From contig JAPTYO010000020.1 of assembly GCA_036873135.1 (NCBI GenBank), forward strand, positions 2,782,081-2,846,080: a stretch of 64,000 nt of DNA, in the 5' to 3' direction. The notes beneath the pieces are model-generated. The model was not told the DNA's origin. It made no database searches and saw only the letters and a list, made by a program, of their open reading frames with translations. Below, in pieces: positions 11,458 to 22,185 of this stretch. Position 1 is the stretch's first letter. The number at the start of each line of letters is the position of its first letter. The position numbers and the translations under genes are program-made. Source of the stretch: Clarkia xantiana subsp. parviflora. Taxonomy: Eukaryota; Streptophyta; Magnoliopsida; Myrtales; Onagraceae.

Positions 11458-12069
11458 TGATTTGGAAGAAGGGAAGAGCCACCGAGAGTGTAGTGTGAGT
11501 AGTAGTAGGTGGGTGCGGCGGATATAGATGAGTGAGTGTATCCACTCACTGTTCAGCAGAAATGGCGATATCTGATCTGAGGATGGTTGATCTGTGGTGA
11601 TGGATGAAGATGTGGACGTGAGACGATGACAAGAAAGGGAAGGGGATGATGAAGAAATGAAAAGATTGGGTGTTGTTGTTAGGGGTGGCAACGGAGCGCG
11701 GGGCCCCGCCGATCCGCAGTGCCCCGCCCCGAATTTGACCCGAAAATCCGTGACCCGCCGCCGTTGGGCCATCAGGCCATTAACATGACAAAACGGATAT
11801 GTCATTTTCATTCGTTGCTCCGCCGCCGTGTAATCAAGCCTCTGGATATCTGTGGCGGCGGTCAGCCCTTTACTGCAAACCACCAACTGGAAGCTCATTA
11901 CCTGATCCCCAAGTTTCATATTACATTATCTTCTTCATCCTCAGACGGAATCATATAACCCTACATTTACTACTGAACGTCATATATCAGATACGAGTAA
12001 CCGAAGGAGAAGCCGCGGAATCTCATCTCTGCAACTCCCACTCCCACTCCTTCGCCGGAATCGTACCAC
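11458..12069. promoter_or_regulatory. Divergent PGK / mTERF intergenic promoter region
   Basis: The two start codons lie 612 bp apart and face away from each other, so both promoters must sit here or overlap. For PGK a CTATATCC stretch lies at about 11519-11526 (minus strand). For mTERF there is catataacc at about 11950. TTGGGCCATC at about 11763 contains TGGGCC, a site II-like motif often found upstream of plant housekeeping and organelle-related genes. A fragment starting TAGGGGTGGCAACGG at 11680 matches the left end of the hAT element at 25469, so part of the region comes from a transposon. Confidence 0.5.
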
Positions 12070-13377
12070 ATGAAAGCTAAAGCATCTTCCCTAGCTGTCT
12101 CCCTCCGGCCACTGCTCTCATTTGCCCGCGAACGACTCCGTTTCTGCTCAATCTCCGTGTCAACAAACTCGCCCACCAACTGTTCGACGATATGTCCCAC
12201 AGAGACTGAAGAGAACTCCGCAGAGCCATCTGGTCGGCTAGAAGACAGTCCCGATGTAGGGCCGACAGAGGTGCTTCAACAGTGGAGTTGCAGGAGCAAC
12301 GATGTATCAATCTCCGTGTCAACCAACTCGCCCACCAATTGTTTGACGAAATGTCCTACCGAGGCTGAAGAGAACTCCGCAGAGCCATCTGGTCAAGAAG
12401 ACTTTCCCGATGTAGGGCCAACAGAGGTGCTTCAACAATGGGGTTGCAGCAGCGATGAGATATCGAAGCTAATTGCTCGTCGCCCTTCCCTCCTCCGAGC
12501 CAACCCTGCCCACCTCGAATCCAAGCTCACCATCCTCAGCCGCATCGGCATCACAGGCCCGGACCTCGTTAAAGTGGTCAACTGCCGCCCAAGGTTCCTC
12601 GGCTGCCGCATCAACCACCACCTGGACGAGCGGCTCGAGTTCTTCACCTCACTCTTCGGCTCAAAAGAAATGCTCCGCAAGGCTGTCATCCGAAACCCAT
12701 CTTTCCTCACCTACGATTTCCACCACAAGATCAAACCTGTGATCGAACACTACGGAAATTTAGGTGTAGCAGGGAATAACCTGGTATCAATGCTGCTTTC
12801 CCGACCCACCATGATCCCAAGATCATCGTTCGAAGAAGAGAAAATGGAGTATATCCGCCGAACCGGCGTCTCCCCCACATCCAAGATGTACAAATACGTA
12901 GTGACCCTCATTGGCATCTCCAGGCTCGAGACAATCCGTGAAAAAGTTACCAACTTTGAGCGATTCGGGTTCAGTGAAGACGAGGTTTTGATCCTCTTCG
13001 GCCGATCCCCGCTGCTTTTAACACTGTCAGTAGACAAGATACAGAGAAACATGACATTCTTGCTGGGGACGATGAAGGTGCCTGCAAAAGCAGTGGTTCA
13101 GTATCCATATCTTCTATACTGCAACCTCGAGGCGGTGCTCAAGCCACGGATGGCTCTTGCAGGGAAGATCCAGGATATGGGTCTTCAGCCTGAAGTGAAA
13201 GGCCCGAACATTTTTCGAGCCTTGAGAATGACGGAGAAGAGATTCTTGAAATTCTTCGTTCGGTGTCACCCGAAGGATGTTGCAGATGAGCTCATGGTGT
13301 TGTATAATGATGCGAAATGTGTGAAGCGTTTGGCTGAATCTTCGAAGAAATATATCCATAAAGGTTTTCCGTTCTGA
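12070..13377 (+). CDS. mTERF domain-containing protein, organelle-targeted, intronless
   Basis: Single exon, 435 residues. The N-terminus (about 1-26) is rich in S, R, K and L without acids, as in a mitochondrial or plastid presequence. From about residue 117 to 420 the protein consists of the roughly 30-residue helical repeats of the mTERF family: LQQWGCSSDEISKLIARRPS, then LTILSRIGITGPDLVKVV, RFGFSEDEVLILFGRSPLLL and MKVPAKAVVQYPYLL. Plant mTERF proteins bind organellar nucleic acids and act in transcription, termination or splicing; the target of this one cannot be read from sequence. Residues 27-79 are duplicated as 80-131. It resembles the large intronless, clustered plant mTERF subgroup. 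The ATG is the first in this frame after upstream stops. Confidence 0.9.
   Translation: MKAKASSLAVSLRPLLSFARERLRFCSISVSTNSPTNCSTICPTETEENSAEPSGRLEDSPDVGPTEVLQQWSCRSNDVSISVSTNSPTNCLTKCPTEAEENSAEPSGQEDFPDVGPTEVLQQWGCSSDEISKLIARRPSLLRANPAHLESKLTILSRIGITGPDLVKVVNCRPRFLGCRINHHLDERLEFFTSLFGSKEMLRKAVIRNPSFLTYDFHHKIKPVIEHYGNLGVAGNNLVSMLLSRPTMIPRSSFEEEKMEYIRRTGVSPTSKMYKYVVTLIGISRLETIREKVTNFERFGFSEDEVLILFGRSPLLLTLSVDKIQRNMTFLLGTMKVPAKAVVQYPYLLYCNLEAVLKPRMALAGKIQDMGLQPEVKGPNIFRALRMTEKRFLKFFVRCHPKDVADELMVLYNDAKCVKRLAESSKKYIHKGFPF
12148..12462 (+). repeat. In-frame tandem duplication inside the mTERF gene
   Basis: Two units of 159 and 156 bp (12148-12306, 12307-12462) encode near-identical segments that begin SISVSTNSPTNC and end VLQQWxCxSx. 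They differ by scattered substitutions and by one residue near GRLEDS versus GQEDF. The second copy leads straight into the mTERF repeats. Confidence 0.95.
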
Positions 13378-15093
13378 TTGAGTAGCCGGAAATCTGCAGT
13401 TGCTGTCTCGTTCGTTCATTCGGGGTTTCGATAAATGGAGGACGAGGTCACTGGTTTGAGAATGATGGGAAGCAGCAAGGGGTTTTATTCATTGCCTTGC
13501 CTTGCATTCCAAGGAATGCAAGTTGATGGTTTTGTAATCTATGGGATTTGATTGATATATATTATCAGATCATGGATAGTTTTCTTTGATACAATTTAGT
13601 TAGTTGGACTTTGTTTAATCCAAGACGTTTAATTTCAATTGTACCCCAAAGCCTTAGACTTAATTTGTTAATTACCACACAATTTACTGTTCAATCGAAC
13701 ACATTGCACACATTTCAATGTATCAATGTTCAATTTAATTTCACTAAACGCGAAAAACTTCATTTAAATGCTTATTTCCGTTCAATTTTACAAAAAAAAA
13801 AGTAATATATAACATAATAATAAATATACCGTATCAATTCAGCAAGCAATTTTAAAAATTCGAACATTGATTTGATTATTAACGATTTATCTTAATATGT
13901 ATATAATATTATTTACAACAGTGATAGACATTCCGACTTCCCAAATGTAAACATTATGACTCCCTTTAATTGGCAAATATGTTTTAAATGGTAGCTTAAA
14001 ATGTCATTTTTATTTGAACACACAAGTTGGAATTTTTGCATTCCGAGAATCAAAATGTTAATCATCTTTCTATTATTTAAAAATTGATAGTCGTTCCAAA
14101 ACAAAATCGCGAGATGTTCCAAAAGTATAGAGGATGGCATTAGGTGTAATCTTTTTGAACTTTTAAAGAGAAATAACTAACTACTCTAAAGTCGGAACAT
14201 CTCCTGATTTCTTGTCGGAATGATAATCATTTTTCTATTTATGAGTAGTATTTGGTTTTTCCCTCCGTCTCCATCTCTAGTTACCCTTTTGCAGCCTCCG
14301 GCCAAAGATTCAAATATGTGTTGCATTATAAAAACAAAGTCACATCTTTACCTATTACTTTAAAAATTTAGTACAGTTTGTTAAGTAGTGAATCTAAACT
14401 TTTAACATAGTATGAGAGTCTGATTCCGATTGGTGGTATAGAGTTTGTATCTCATTTGTTGATTCCACATACCAGATTATCCAAGTTGAGTCTGAAATTT
14501 ATTAAAATTTAGTTTAAATTTGGATTTGAAAAGCCCGATTGCAGTGTTGAGTTTATGCTCTTTATTGACTCTACAAACCAGATTGTCGGTCTAGACATGA
14601 GAGTGGAGTCCGAGTCTGGGTGTAATAGTGGAGTGTTGATATCTCACTGTGAGCACGGTTTAGTATATCACACCGTTGGTTTAGAAAATTGAGAGAACCA
14701 TATAAGTAAGTAGACTACTCTTATCACCAATTATTTTTAGGATGAAATACTAATTATATAAGGAAAATGATAGACAATCCGACACTTACAAGCCGACAAA
14801 TTTTGAATGTGAAGGACTCTAAAAAAACCATAAAAGTTAATCAGAATTACAGTCCTACCATACAGACACATACACAATTCGAAACCTCGGAATTTCTATC
14901 ATTTCTCTTTTATACATATAAAAAATTGTTTTATATTGATTTGTTGAGTTTTGAGAAATATAACATTATTATCTAATATAAATACGAACAAAAGGAAAAT
15001 AGATTGAATATCACATTGATTGACGAATATACAAATGAAGGAATTTCCAAAACTGTAACAGTACCCCAAACCAAACCCGAGCAATTGTCAGTC
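13378..15093. other. Intergenic, AT-rich, no gene seen
   Basis: The 3' flank of mTERF is followed by AT-rich sequence. A stretch at 13913-14240 and one near 14765 share gatagac(a)(a)ttccgac-type segments, suggesting old repeat copies. Short open frames lack coding character. Confidence 0.5.
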
Positions 15094-16468
15094 TCACATA
15101 TTAAGATCGAACTGATACTTCTTCTTGGATTTCAATTTATTGGACCCAGGCAACGGAACCACCGAGCTGCACCGTGGACACCTCGGATTCCTCCTTGAAA
15201 TCAATACATACAGTAAACAGCTCGGACACCCCGCCGCCACCTGTTTATCCTCCTCCTCCGAAGAAACCGACGAAGACGATGAAGGAGACGCCGATTTCCG
15301 GAACATTCCGCCGCCGCGGCTTTTCCGAGACTGGTCCCGCTCCGCTCTCTCCAGCGCCGACTTCACCTTGTCGAGTGTGCACACGCTCTGGTAGTTCCAT
15401 GACGAGGCCGCCGACGAGGATGACGATGATGACGTCAGCTGCAGGTCCAGGAAATGGGCGTCGCTTTGGCGGACGAAGTCGTGGTGGCGGTGGCTGGGTG
15501 TGTGGGTGTGAGTGTGAGATGGGTAGGATGAATAAGACGGCGGGAGGTTTAGGTCTTGGAGCTGGTTTGGGCTGCCGCCGGAGTGGTGGCGTCTGCTGCG
15601 GTGGTTGTCGGAGGAAGATGAACTGCATCTCTGCAAGTAGACTTTTCCAGACTGCAGCAAGAGTAACTAATTAATTGGTTGTATATTAGGACCAAGTCCT
15701 CTACATACATAATTATTAGGGGTTAAGAACTTAAAACAGTCCAAATTATATGCAGGCTGTTGCAGATTTTTTATTTTTTTTCGACTGATTTAGTTTTACT
15801 ATTGATTCGTTTTAATAAAAATATTTTATCTTTTATTTTTCAAAATATTAGATTTGTTACTCATAATTTAAATTTATTTAGGATATAGAGGCGGATTTTT
15901 TTTTTTTTTTTTTTTTTTTCAGAAGACAATAATTGAATTAGAGTCAACTAACCAGTTACAGTCTTACAGAAAAGCTTAGGGAGTACATGTAAGCTTTTAA
16001 AGGGTAAAAACTGACGATAATTACAAATTTTAAAATAAAAATTGCACATCACAAAAAATTGAAGGGGATAATTGTCTCTTTCGTCCTATACTTGAAATTA
16101 TCTGATGCTTAAAAATCATATTTTTATTTCTCCAGTTTTAAGAAGAAAAAAGCGGAAATCAATTAATCTAATAGGCTTTTTTTTGGCAAACTAATCTGAT
16201 TAGTTCGAACACTAAATATTAACATTTTAAATCCGAGACAGCGATTACCAACATCGTCTATAGTTGAAACTATTTTTAGGTTCTTAACCCTACATTAAGT
16301 ATTGATGCTTAAAAAATATATTTTTGTTTCTTCAATTTTAAGAAGAAAAAAAAAAGTGAAAATTAATCAATCTGATAGTTCGAACAGAATATGAACATTT
16401 TAAATCCGAGGTAACGATTAACAACATCATATCTATCGTTTAAACGGTATTTAGGTTCTTAACCCTAA

Positions 16469-16540
<72 letters not shown>

Positions 16541-16669
16541 TTTAAGTATAATTAGTACCTGGAGATCAAGGCGCTTCTCCCAGCCGGAAGGGACCTGAAC
16601 GTCGAGGTCTAGCTCTTGGGAATCCATGTCATTGTTGCCTAGTAAGTCTCGAGTGTAAATGGCGGCCAT
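15094..16669 (-). CDS. Small EAR-motif / CxxC zinc-ribbon-like plant protein (GIR1-like family, tentative)
   Basis: Two exons on the minus strand, 16669-16559 and 15651-15094, join in phase 0 to give 222 residues. The C-terminus has a CPSC (C179, C182) and CPRC (C195, C198) pair, as in a zinc ribbon, within GCPSCLLYVLISRRNPRCPR. Before it is a conserved-looking block (NYQSVCTLDKVKSALERAER). LQDLNLPPS (68-76) fits the DLNxxP type of EAR motif and LDLQL (105-109) the LxLxL type; both types recruit TOPLESS corepressors in plants. I recall related unnamed Arabidopsis proteins and the smaller GIR1/GIR2 repressors with a similar Cys pair, so a nuclear adaptor role in repression is an inference. Ser and His runs fill the middle. 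The intron (15652-16558) holds MITE-like sequence and a TA microsatellite. Confidence 0.8.
15719..16460. mobile_element. MITE-like sequence in the intron of the CxxC gene
   Basis: The left end aggggttaagaacttaaaacag and the right end ctatttttaggttcttaaccct (about 16278) are inverted. A second, partial copy ending ggtatttaggttcttaaccct lies at about 16282-16460. Both resemble the element in PGK intron 3. Confidence 0.5.
16472..16539. repeat. (TA)n microsatellite
   Basis: About 68 bp of uninterrupted TA in the intron, close to the first donor of the CxxC gene (donor at 16558). Confidence 0.95.
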
Positions 16670-16734
16670 TGTCTTCTCTCTCTCTCTCTTTATCTGGTGC
16701 TAAGGTTTCAGAAGACAGAGAGATAGATACAGGG

Positions 16735-16741
16735 TTTTATA
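16735..16741 (-). promoter_or_regulatory. TATA box of the CxxC gene
   Basis: On the minus strand the sequence reads ATATAAAACC about 66 bp upstream of the ATG at 16669. The region between is GA-rich on the minus strand (CT-rich on plus), typical of a plant 5' leader. The position fits a leader of roughly 35 nt. Confidence 0.5.
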
Positions 16742-16940
16742 TGAAGATGTGAATATATATATAGAAGAAGAAGAAGAAGACACGAGGCAGGAGGATTTTA
16801 CAGATTTGGACAGAGTTTTAAATTCCATGCAGCTGTTTGGGCCAGACATAATTAATTAGTATATGGTCCGGTCTAGTTTAGAAGTTTGGTCCGACCCAAC
16901 CATCCGGTTCGCGCAATAAGTACGTATTATCGTTATGGTA

Positions 16941-17736
16941 TCTATATATATTATAAATTCTGAAGAAAAGATAATAATAGAGTGATGTGGAGCTGATTTT
17001 ATTTTTTAACGTTAATTGATGCATTTATGACAATTGAACTAACGGTTTTGTAGGTATTAACTCCATAGTATTAATTGCACTAAGGAGCTGAGGGTTTTTA
17101 AGTTGCAATTAATCGCAATTAAAATTTCGCTGATTTCGAACCGTTAAAAATTTAATGTATACAATTAATCGCAATTAAAATTTCTGATCGTTCAAGATTC
17201 AATGTATGCAATTAATCGCAATAAAATTTCTCTGATTTCGAGCTGTTCAAGATTCAATGTATGCAATTAATCACAATTAAAATTTCGGACTGTTCAAGAT
17301 TCAATGTATGTAATTAATCGAAATTAAAATTTCACGGATTTTTAACAGACACTTGACGCGGAGCCGGCGAACGAAGATACCAGGCGGTACGGGCGGCTGA
17401 CAGTCTCAGTGGCAGAGCTATCTCTATCTCCGGCGAGATATCGTCGGTGGTCATCGAAGCCATATCTGTTGAAGAACAGACGCATGACACGGATCCGACG
17501 ACCAAAGGTAGCATGCGGTACAGACATCTAAAATTTATTTGTTAATTTGTGCAATTGTATTTTATGGTTCAAAATTTTCAGTCTTTCGTTGAGTTTTTCA
17601 AATTTTAGACTGATATTTTATTTAAAAATAGTGTTCCAACATATTACAATTAGTAAATAAATTTCATCGAATATTAATTTGTTAAATATACATATTTGGT
17701 AAGTCACTCCGCGCGATGCGCGGGAAATCTACCTAA
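16941..17736. mobile_element. Non-autonomous Helitron (796 bp)
   Basis: The 5' end is TCTATATATATTATAAATTC preceded by A. The 3' end has the hairpin CCGCGC-GAT-GCGCGG followed about 10 nt later by CTAA and then T in the flank. TC start, CTRR end, a GC hairpin and A/T insertion without target duplication are the Helitron hallmarks. It contains tandem repeats (17103-17335) and a GC-richer stretch (about 17340-17535) that may be captured. Confidence 0.75.
17103..17335. repeat. Tandem repeat, unit about 55-60 bp, about four copies
   Basis: Units begin caattaatcgcaattaaaat and contain gttcaagattcaatgtat. Repeats of this kind are common inside Helitrons. Confidence 0.85.
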
Positions 17737-18455
17737 TAAGTGTTCATCCAAAAACTGTATTTATTATACATACTAAATATATATGACTATGTTAATTCAC
17801 AGTTTATACACATTTTAGCTAACAGTTGAGACAAACACTCCTTAAAGTGCTTGCGTTCTGTTTTGTTTAATAATATGTAAATTAAAGCTCGAGTTCGAGC
17901 TTATTAACTTAGGGTTCGAACTCACCTAGCTAGTCAAAAGAAACTTATTTGTTTCAAAAGATAGGCTTGAACACATGCAGGTGAATTAGACCGGGTATTG
18001 TTTGGTTGGATCAGACCGGATCCCTTAATTAATTAACACGATTAAGAAAATAAGAGGAAGAGACAAATTAATGATTTAGGGTGTAATTAAGATTCCTAGT
18101 TTGAATAAAAGAATTTTGATTAAGATCATTAAATAGTAAAAGTATTAATTAATATTTATTATTATAATAACTAAAGGATCGTAGGGGGAAGGAATAATAA
18201 ATATTAGTAGTTGTGGAGCATTTAAAGGAGAAGTGGGGGAGGAGAGGGAAGTAGAAGAGATATTATAGGGGGACTTAATTATCAAAGCTTAACCAAGGCA
18301 TAGATAGTGCATTGCATTGAATGCCACAATTCCATTCAGTTATTTTGTGTTGCCTTGCATTGTGTGTCGTGATGTTGACACTTGTAACACTATATCTCCT
18401 TTTTTTCATTTTAAAATTAAAGAATGATCACCACTTGCAATAGTGATCTAGCTAG
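17737..18455. other. Intergenic, nothing recognised
   Basis: AT-rich sequence with no coding character between the Helitron and the gypsy LTR. Confidence 0.5.
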
Positions 18456-19139
18456 TGTTCGATGGATCACGCGCATCGAGATAATCGTTAGGTGTCTATT
18501 ACTGACGTCAGATTCTTGTATGCCGATCGCTTCTTCTTGTAATCCGTTCCTCGCTAGCCTGCAAAAAGGGTGAGCTGGGGGTGTGCCCAGCGAACCATCT
18601 CCGATACTTAAATGAGAATACAATTCTAGAGAGAGGAAGTAGAGAGAAAGCATAGCTCAATAGTAAAGTTAGACTCAAAACCCTTGAATGGGAGGTCTTG
18701 ATCTCTATTTATAGAGATCAAGAGTCCTTACTCCCGGTCAAGGATAGTGCTAACCCGGGATAGTAGATATTCGCGGATAGTAACAGGGTTTGGACCTGTT
18801 TGGCATCGGAATGGTCCACTATGTTTGGTAGGGTCCGCGTGTGTAAGTGTTGGGTATTGGGCGGGTCGACGAGGCCTTCAGAGGCGTAGCCCGGGTGAGA
18901 GTCACCCGGGCGTCGGGACCGCCCTCCAGTTGGACAACTAGTCTAACCGAAGGGTGCTTCAACCAGATTAGTTTGCGGTTCGGCGGGTTCGCCCTCGTCC
19001 GGACCGTTTTGTGTTTCGAGATATGTTTTAGTGTCCTTAGCTGTTTTAAGGCCAAAGTTTCGGTTTGCAACCGTGTGCGGGGTCAACGTGGCGACTAAGT
19101 CCAGACTATGACGAGCTCAAATTGGGTGTATATCCATCA
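18456..19139 (-). repeat. 3' LTR of the Tat-like element (684 bp)
   Basis: Begins TGTTCGATGG and ends TATCCATCA on the plus strand. A TATAAATA box lies on the minus strand at 18713-18706. The CTCCGATACTTAA block resembles CTCCGATGCTTAA in the solo LTR at 35157. The other LTR (31494) lacks about 420 bp of its middle. Confidence 0.85.
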
Positions 19140-19672
19140 TTTTCCCCCGAGACAAGTAATTGCTTAACCCTTGCTTAACTCTATTTATAATGGGATGAAC
19201 ACTCAATTTGAGTTCGTGGATTACCTTTCAATAATCTTACCGTCTATTGGCGCGTGGCGCAACGTCTTTTTCCCCTTTTCTTTCAAGGGATGAGAAAACA
19301 TAGACATTAGCTTGCTTATGAGCATAAGCACAAGTATGTAGTGGATATAAGTGTGGGAATGTGTGTGCTAGCATGTACATGTAAATGATCATGGGTATGA
19401 ATGCAAGTGTAAACGTGTCATAACTATATGTATGAATTGTATATGCGTTGAATGCACGCGGGCATGGGTATCCTAAATATATAGCAATCATAAATATGTG
19501 TGTACATATTGAGCCTGTATAAGGATATGAGTATGAATATGTATGCATGAAGGTATGACAATTATTGATGTAGATAAGGATGTATGTCATCTTTAATCAT
19601 GACCATTGATCTCATCCCTATAATTTAATGGTGGAGATTAGAGGGTTTTTGAAAAACCCTAACTTGCCTCAT

Positions 19673-19680
19673 TATATAAA
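19673..19680 (+). promoter_or_regulatory. TATA box ahead of the antisense ORF
   Basis: CATTATATAAAG on the plus strand, preceded by aaaaaccctaact (a telo-box-like motif, about 19650). It faces the antisense ORF and opposes the retroelement. It is predicted by motif only. Confidence 0.45.
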
Positions 19681-19796
19681 GAGAAGAGAGTTTACCTCAT
19701 TCTAGTAGCCACCAAACAAAGTTATCATCTTTTTCCTCTCAATATTCATTTCTTGGTGACCAAGAAATCAACTTTTATTTGATTTGAGCAAGGTAA

Positions 19797-20115
19797 ATCG
19801 ATGGTGAACTGCGGAAATCAAGGCGGCGGCTAGACGACAGCGAGGTGGTGGTTCGGATGGTCGACGACAGCTCGGCGGTGGCTTGGCGGGGGCGTAGGAA
19901 ATCAGGGAGCAGCGGACAGAGGGGCTTGGTGCCTTCCCGGAGGCCTCGGCGGCAGCGGAGCTTGGTAGCTCGAGTGGCGGCGCAGAAGGCTCCTGGACGG
20001 TGGCGGGACAGCTCGGCATCGGCGGATCGAGCGGCGGACGGAGGCGATGCAGTGATCGGCGGTGGAAGCTCCGTGTGGCGATCGTTGGCGGTGGATCCGG
20101 CGAGCAATAGCGGCT
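19797..20115 (+). other. GC-rich segment with ggcggcg-type sequence
   Basis: A sharply GC-rich block inside an AT-richer element, open in several frames at once. Both strands give low-complexity peptides rich in A, P, R, S and G. It may be the leader or first exon of the antisense ORF or captured host sequence; I do not assign a protein. Confidence 0.4.
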
Positions 20116-20256
20116 GAAAATCAACTCGGCTTTTCGGGTCGAGCCGGGTTTTCCAAAGGGATCTTTTTTTTTTTTTTACGTTTGCTTTCGATATGCTTAG
20201 GCAACATATTAAGGAAGGAGTATCGTGCTCATATCGAGCTAGCCTAACTTTGCCCT

Positions 20257-22185
20257 TTGGACGAAGTCGTATACCCTTTTCATTCGTCTTCAGATAGCAT
20301 TCAGGGCGATGTTACAGTGCCCCCGGATAGGATGGTGGTCGTGTATACAGCCCAGGTGCTGGCCGGTTCGTGTTCCCTTATTGCAAGGACCTCGTCAATC
20401 TCTTTCGGTATTACGGGATTTCTCCTACCGACCTTGCCCTCACAGGCATTCAGGTTTGGGTTGGTTTTCGAGTACTATGTCATCAGCAATCTTGGGACTA
20501 TTCCCTCACTCTTTACCGATGCTTTTATCAGATTCAACATCAAGACACATCTGGCATGTCTACCATGGTTATTCGTTTTCCTTCTTTGAAGGGTTATGGG
20601 GTTTCTCAGTTGGGGTTGGGCGAAGTCCAATGGAATTTCGGTCTTCTCTTTGTTGCTCATGCGGATCGTTCTTGTGGTCATTGGGGCGATCACTATTTTT
20701 TCATCAAGGATTGCCATGTTACTTGGTCGATCACTCACATTGCTCACACATATGGGAATCTTTCTTTCTCCGAGTTTTCTACTTATGATAAGGAAACTGT
20801 GAAGATCATCTACAGAAGCCGTAAAGCTCGCACTTATCGCCTTGTGTCTCGGGTATAGGAGTTAGATTTGTATGAAGCGGGCATTCGATTGAATCATCCT
20901 CCTTCTGACCCTTTGGATGATATTGATCTCCTCGCTTTTCATTCTCTTCATTGTCTTGCCTTGTAGGTTGGTTTCATGGCAAAGCTTCACATTTGCAGGC
21001 GAGTCTTCTTGGTCATATCGTCGCCCCAAAAAGGAAGAAATCCTCTAGTGTGCTCCTAGCGCTTTGAAAGAAGCTAGATCTTTGAAGGCAGGGAAAGGAT
21101 CCGAGACCTCGAGTATGATATTCCTTGCATTATTGTTTTTTCCTTATATGTCGCATTTATGATCATCTTTACGTTATATTCCTTGTGTTTTTAGGCAAGT
21201 TGTCTCTAGTTACATCGCAGGTCGTTACGTTGATAAGGCTCCAGCTAAGCCGAGGATCAGGAAATCCGACTTCGAGATCGGACCCTCGATTGCTCTTAAG
21301 AGGATAAAAATATGTTCCTATTGGTGACTCTTCGAAGGCCCCTTCTCGTGATGAAGGGAAAGAGGTTGAGGCTGGCACTCTTCCTTTTCCTTTGAAAGAC
21401 AAAGGAAAGATACCCCTGGCGTATGGTGCATGTGCTGACGATCTCAATGTGTCACCCATTTCCGCTGCCCCCCAATCGAGGGTCCGAGCCTCGACTGAGG
21501 GACCGAATCGAGCAGGTTTGTTCCCATTGTTGTGTTTTTATGTTTTAATACCGTGTTTCATTTGTATGTTTCCATTGTAGGCATGATTCAGAATCCTGTT
21601 CTAAGTCGGGAGGACTTGATTCGCCCTATCGCTGGCGAAGTTGTTAGAGCCGCATGGGTTCCCTTTTCTTCTGAGGGGAGTTGTCACTTTGATAGGCGGT
21701 CTTCCTTGAAGACACCTGAGATTGGAGTTCGTGTGCTGCACACCGTTGTGCCCCCTGCTGATCTGAAGGAAGCTTATCGTTTGATCAAGGAGATTTTATC
21801 CTGTTACGCTCTTGTAAGTATTATTTTTTTGCGTCTTTGTTGTTAAATGTTAGACTCTTCATTTGATGTTTGTGTTTCCTTTCAGGGCGTTGTTGATATT
21901 GTCAATCTCTCGTCTTTTGTAGTTGACTTGGTTGAGGAGAGGAAGCTCCTTCAGGATGAGCAAGTTTCGCTCAAGGCTGACCTTCTTGGAGCAATGGAGA
22001 ATACGCGTCTCTTGGACGAGAAAGTGCGCGGGTTTGACTCGTCGGAGTCGCTCCTTCGAGATCGTATATCCGCTCTCGAGGCTGAAATTTTGGGGTTGCG
22101 TCAGAAGATTGAGAGCGACGGGGCTCTACACGCGATTGAGTTGAAGATTGTTGCTGAGGATTCCCAAGAAGGGGAAAAAGTCTGA
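20257..22185 (+). pseudogene. Antisense extra ORF (aORF) of the Tat-like element, intron-containing
   Basis: The frame opens with PPDRMVVVYTAQVLAG, shifts near 20370, and continues as YCKDLVNLFRYYGISPTDLA to 20858. This resembles the putative gypsy-type transposon domain (Transposase_28-like) found in such ORFs. Downstream, exons 21315-21515, 21581-21813 and 21886-22185 join through GT-AG introns (21516-21580, phase 1; 21814-21885 starting GTAAGT, phase 0), giving LSREDLIRPIAGEVVRAAW and then a coiled coil rich in E, L and K (LVEERKLLQDEQVSLKADLL). A further acceptor (TTTTTAG) lies at 21194. There is a frame break near 21305. The protein's role is unknown; such ORFs are carried by Tat elements in antisense. 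Sequence after the stop to about 22399 still looks coding in another frame. Confidence 0.7.

Noticed and set aside
10987..11958. Several overlapping plus- and minus-strand open frames across PGK exon 1
   Set aside because: They are shadows of the GC-rich transit-peptide exon; only the frame with [10 protein letters not shown] and correct splicing is PGK.
19237..19590. Minus-strand frame rich in Y, H and T
   Set aside because: It arises from low-complexity tatg/catg-rich DNA beside the LTR, with no domain or conserved motif.
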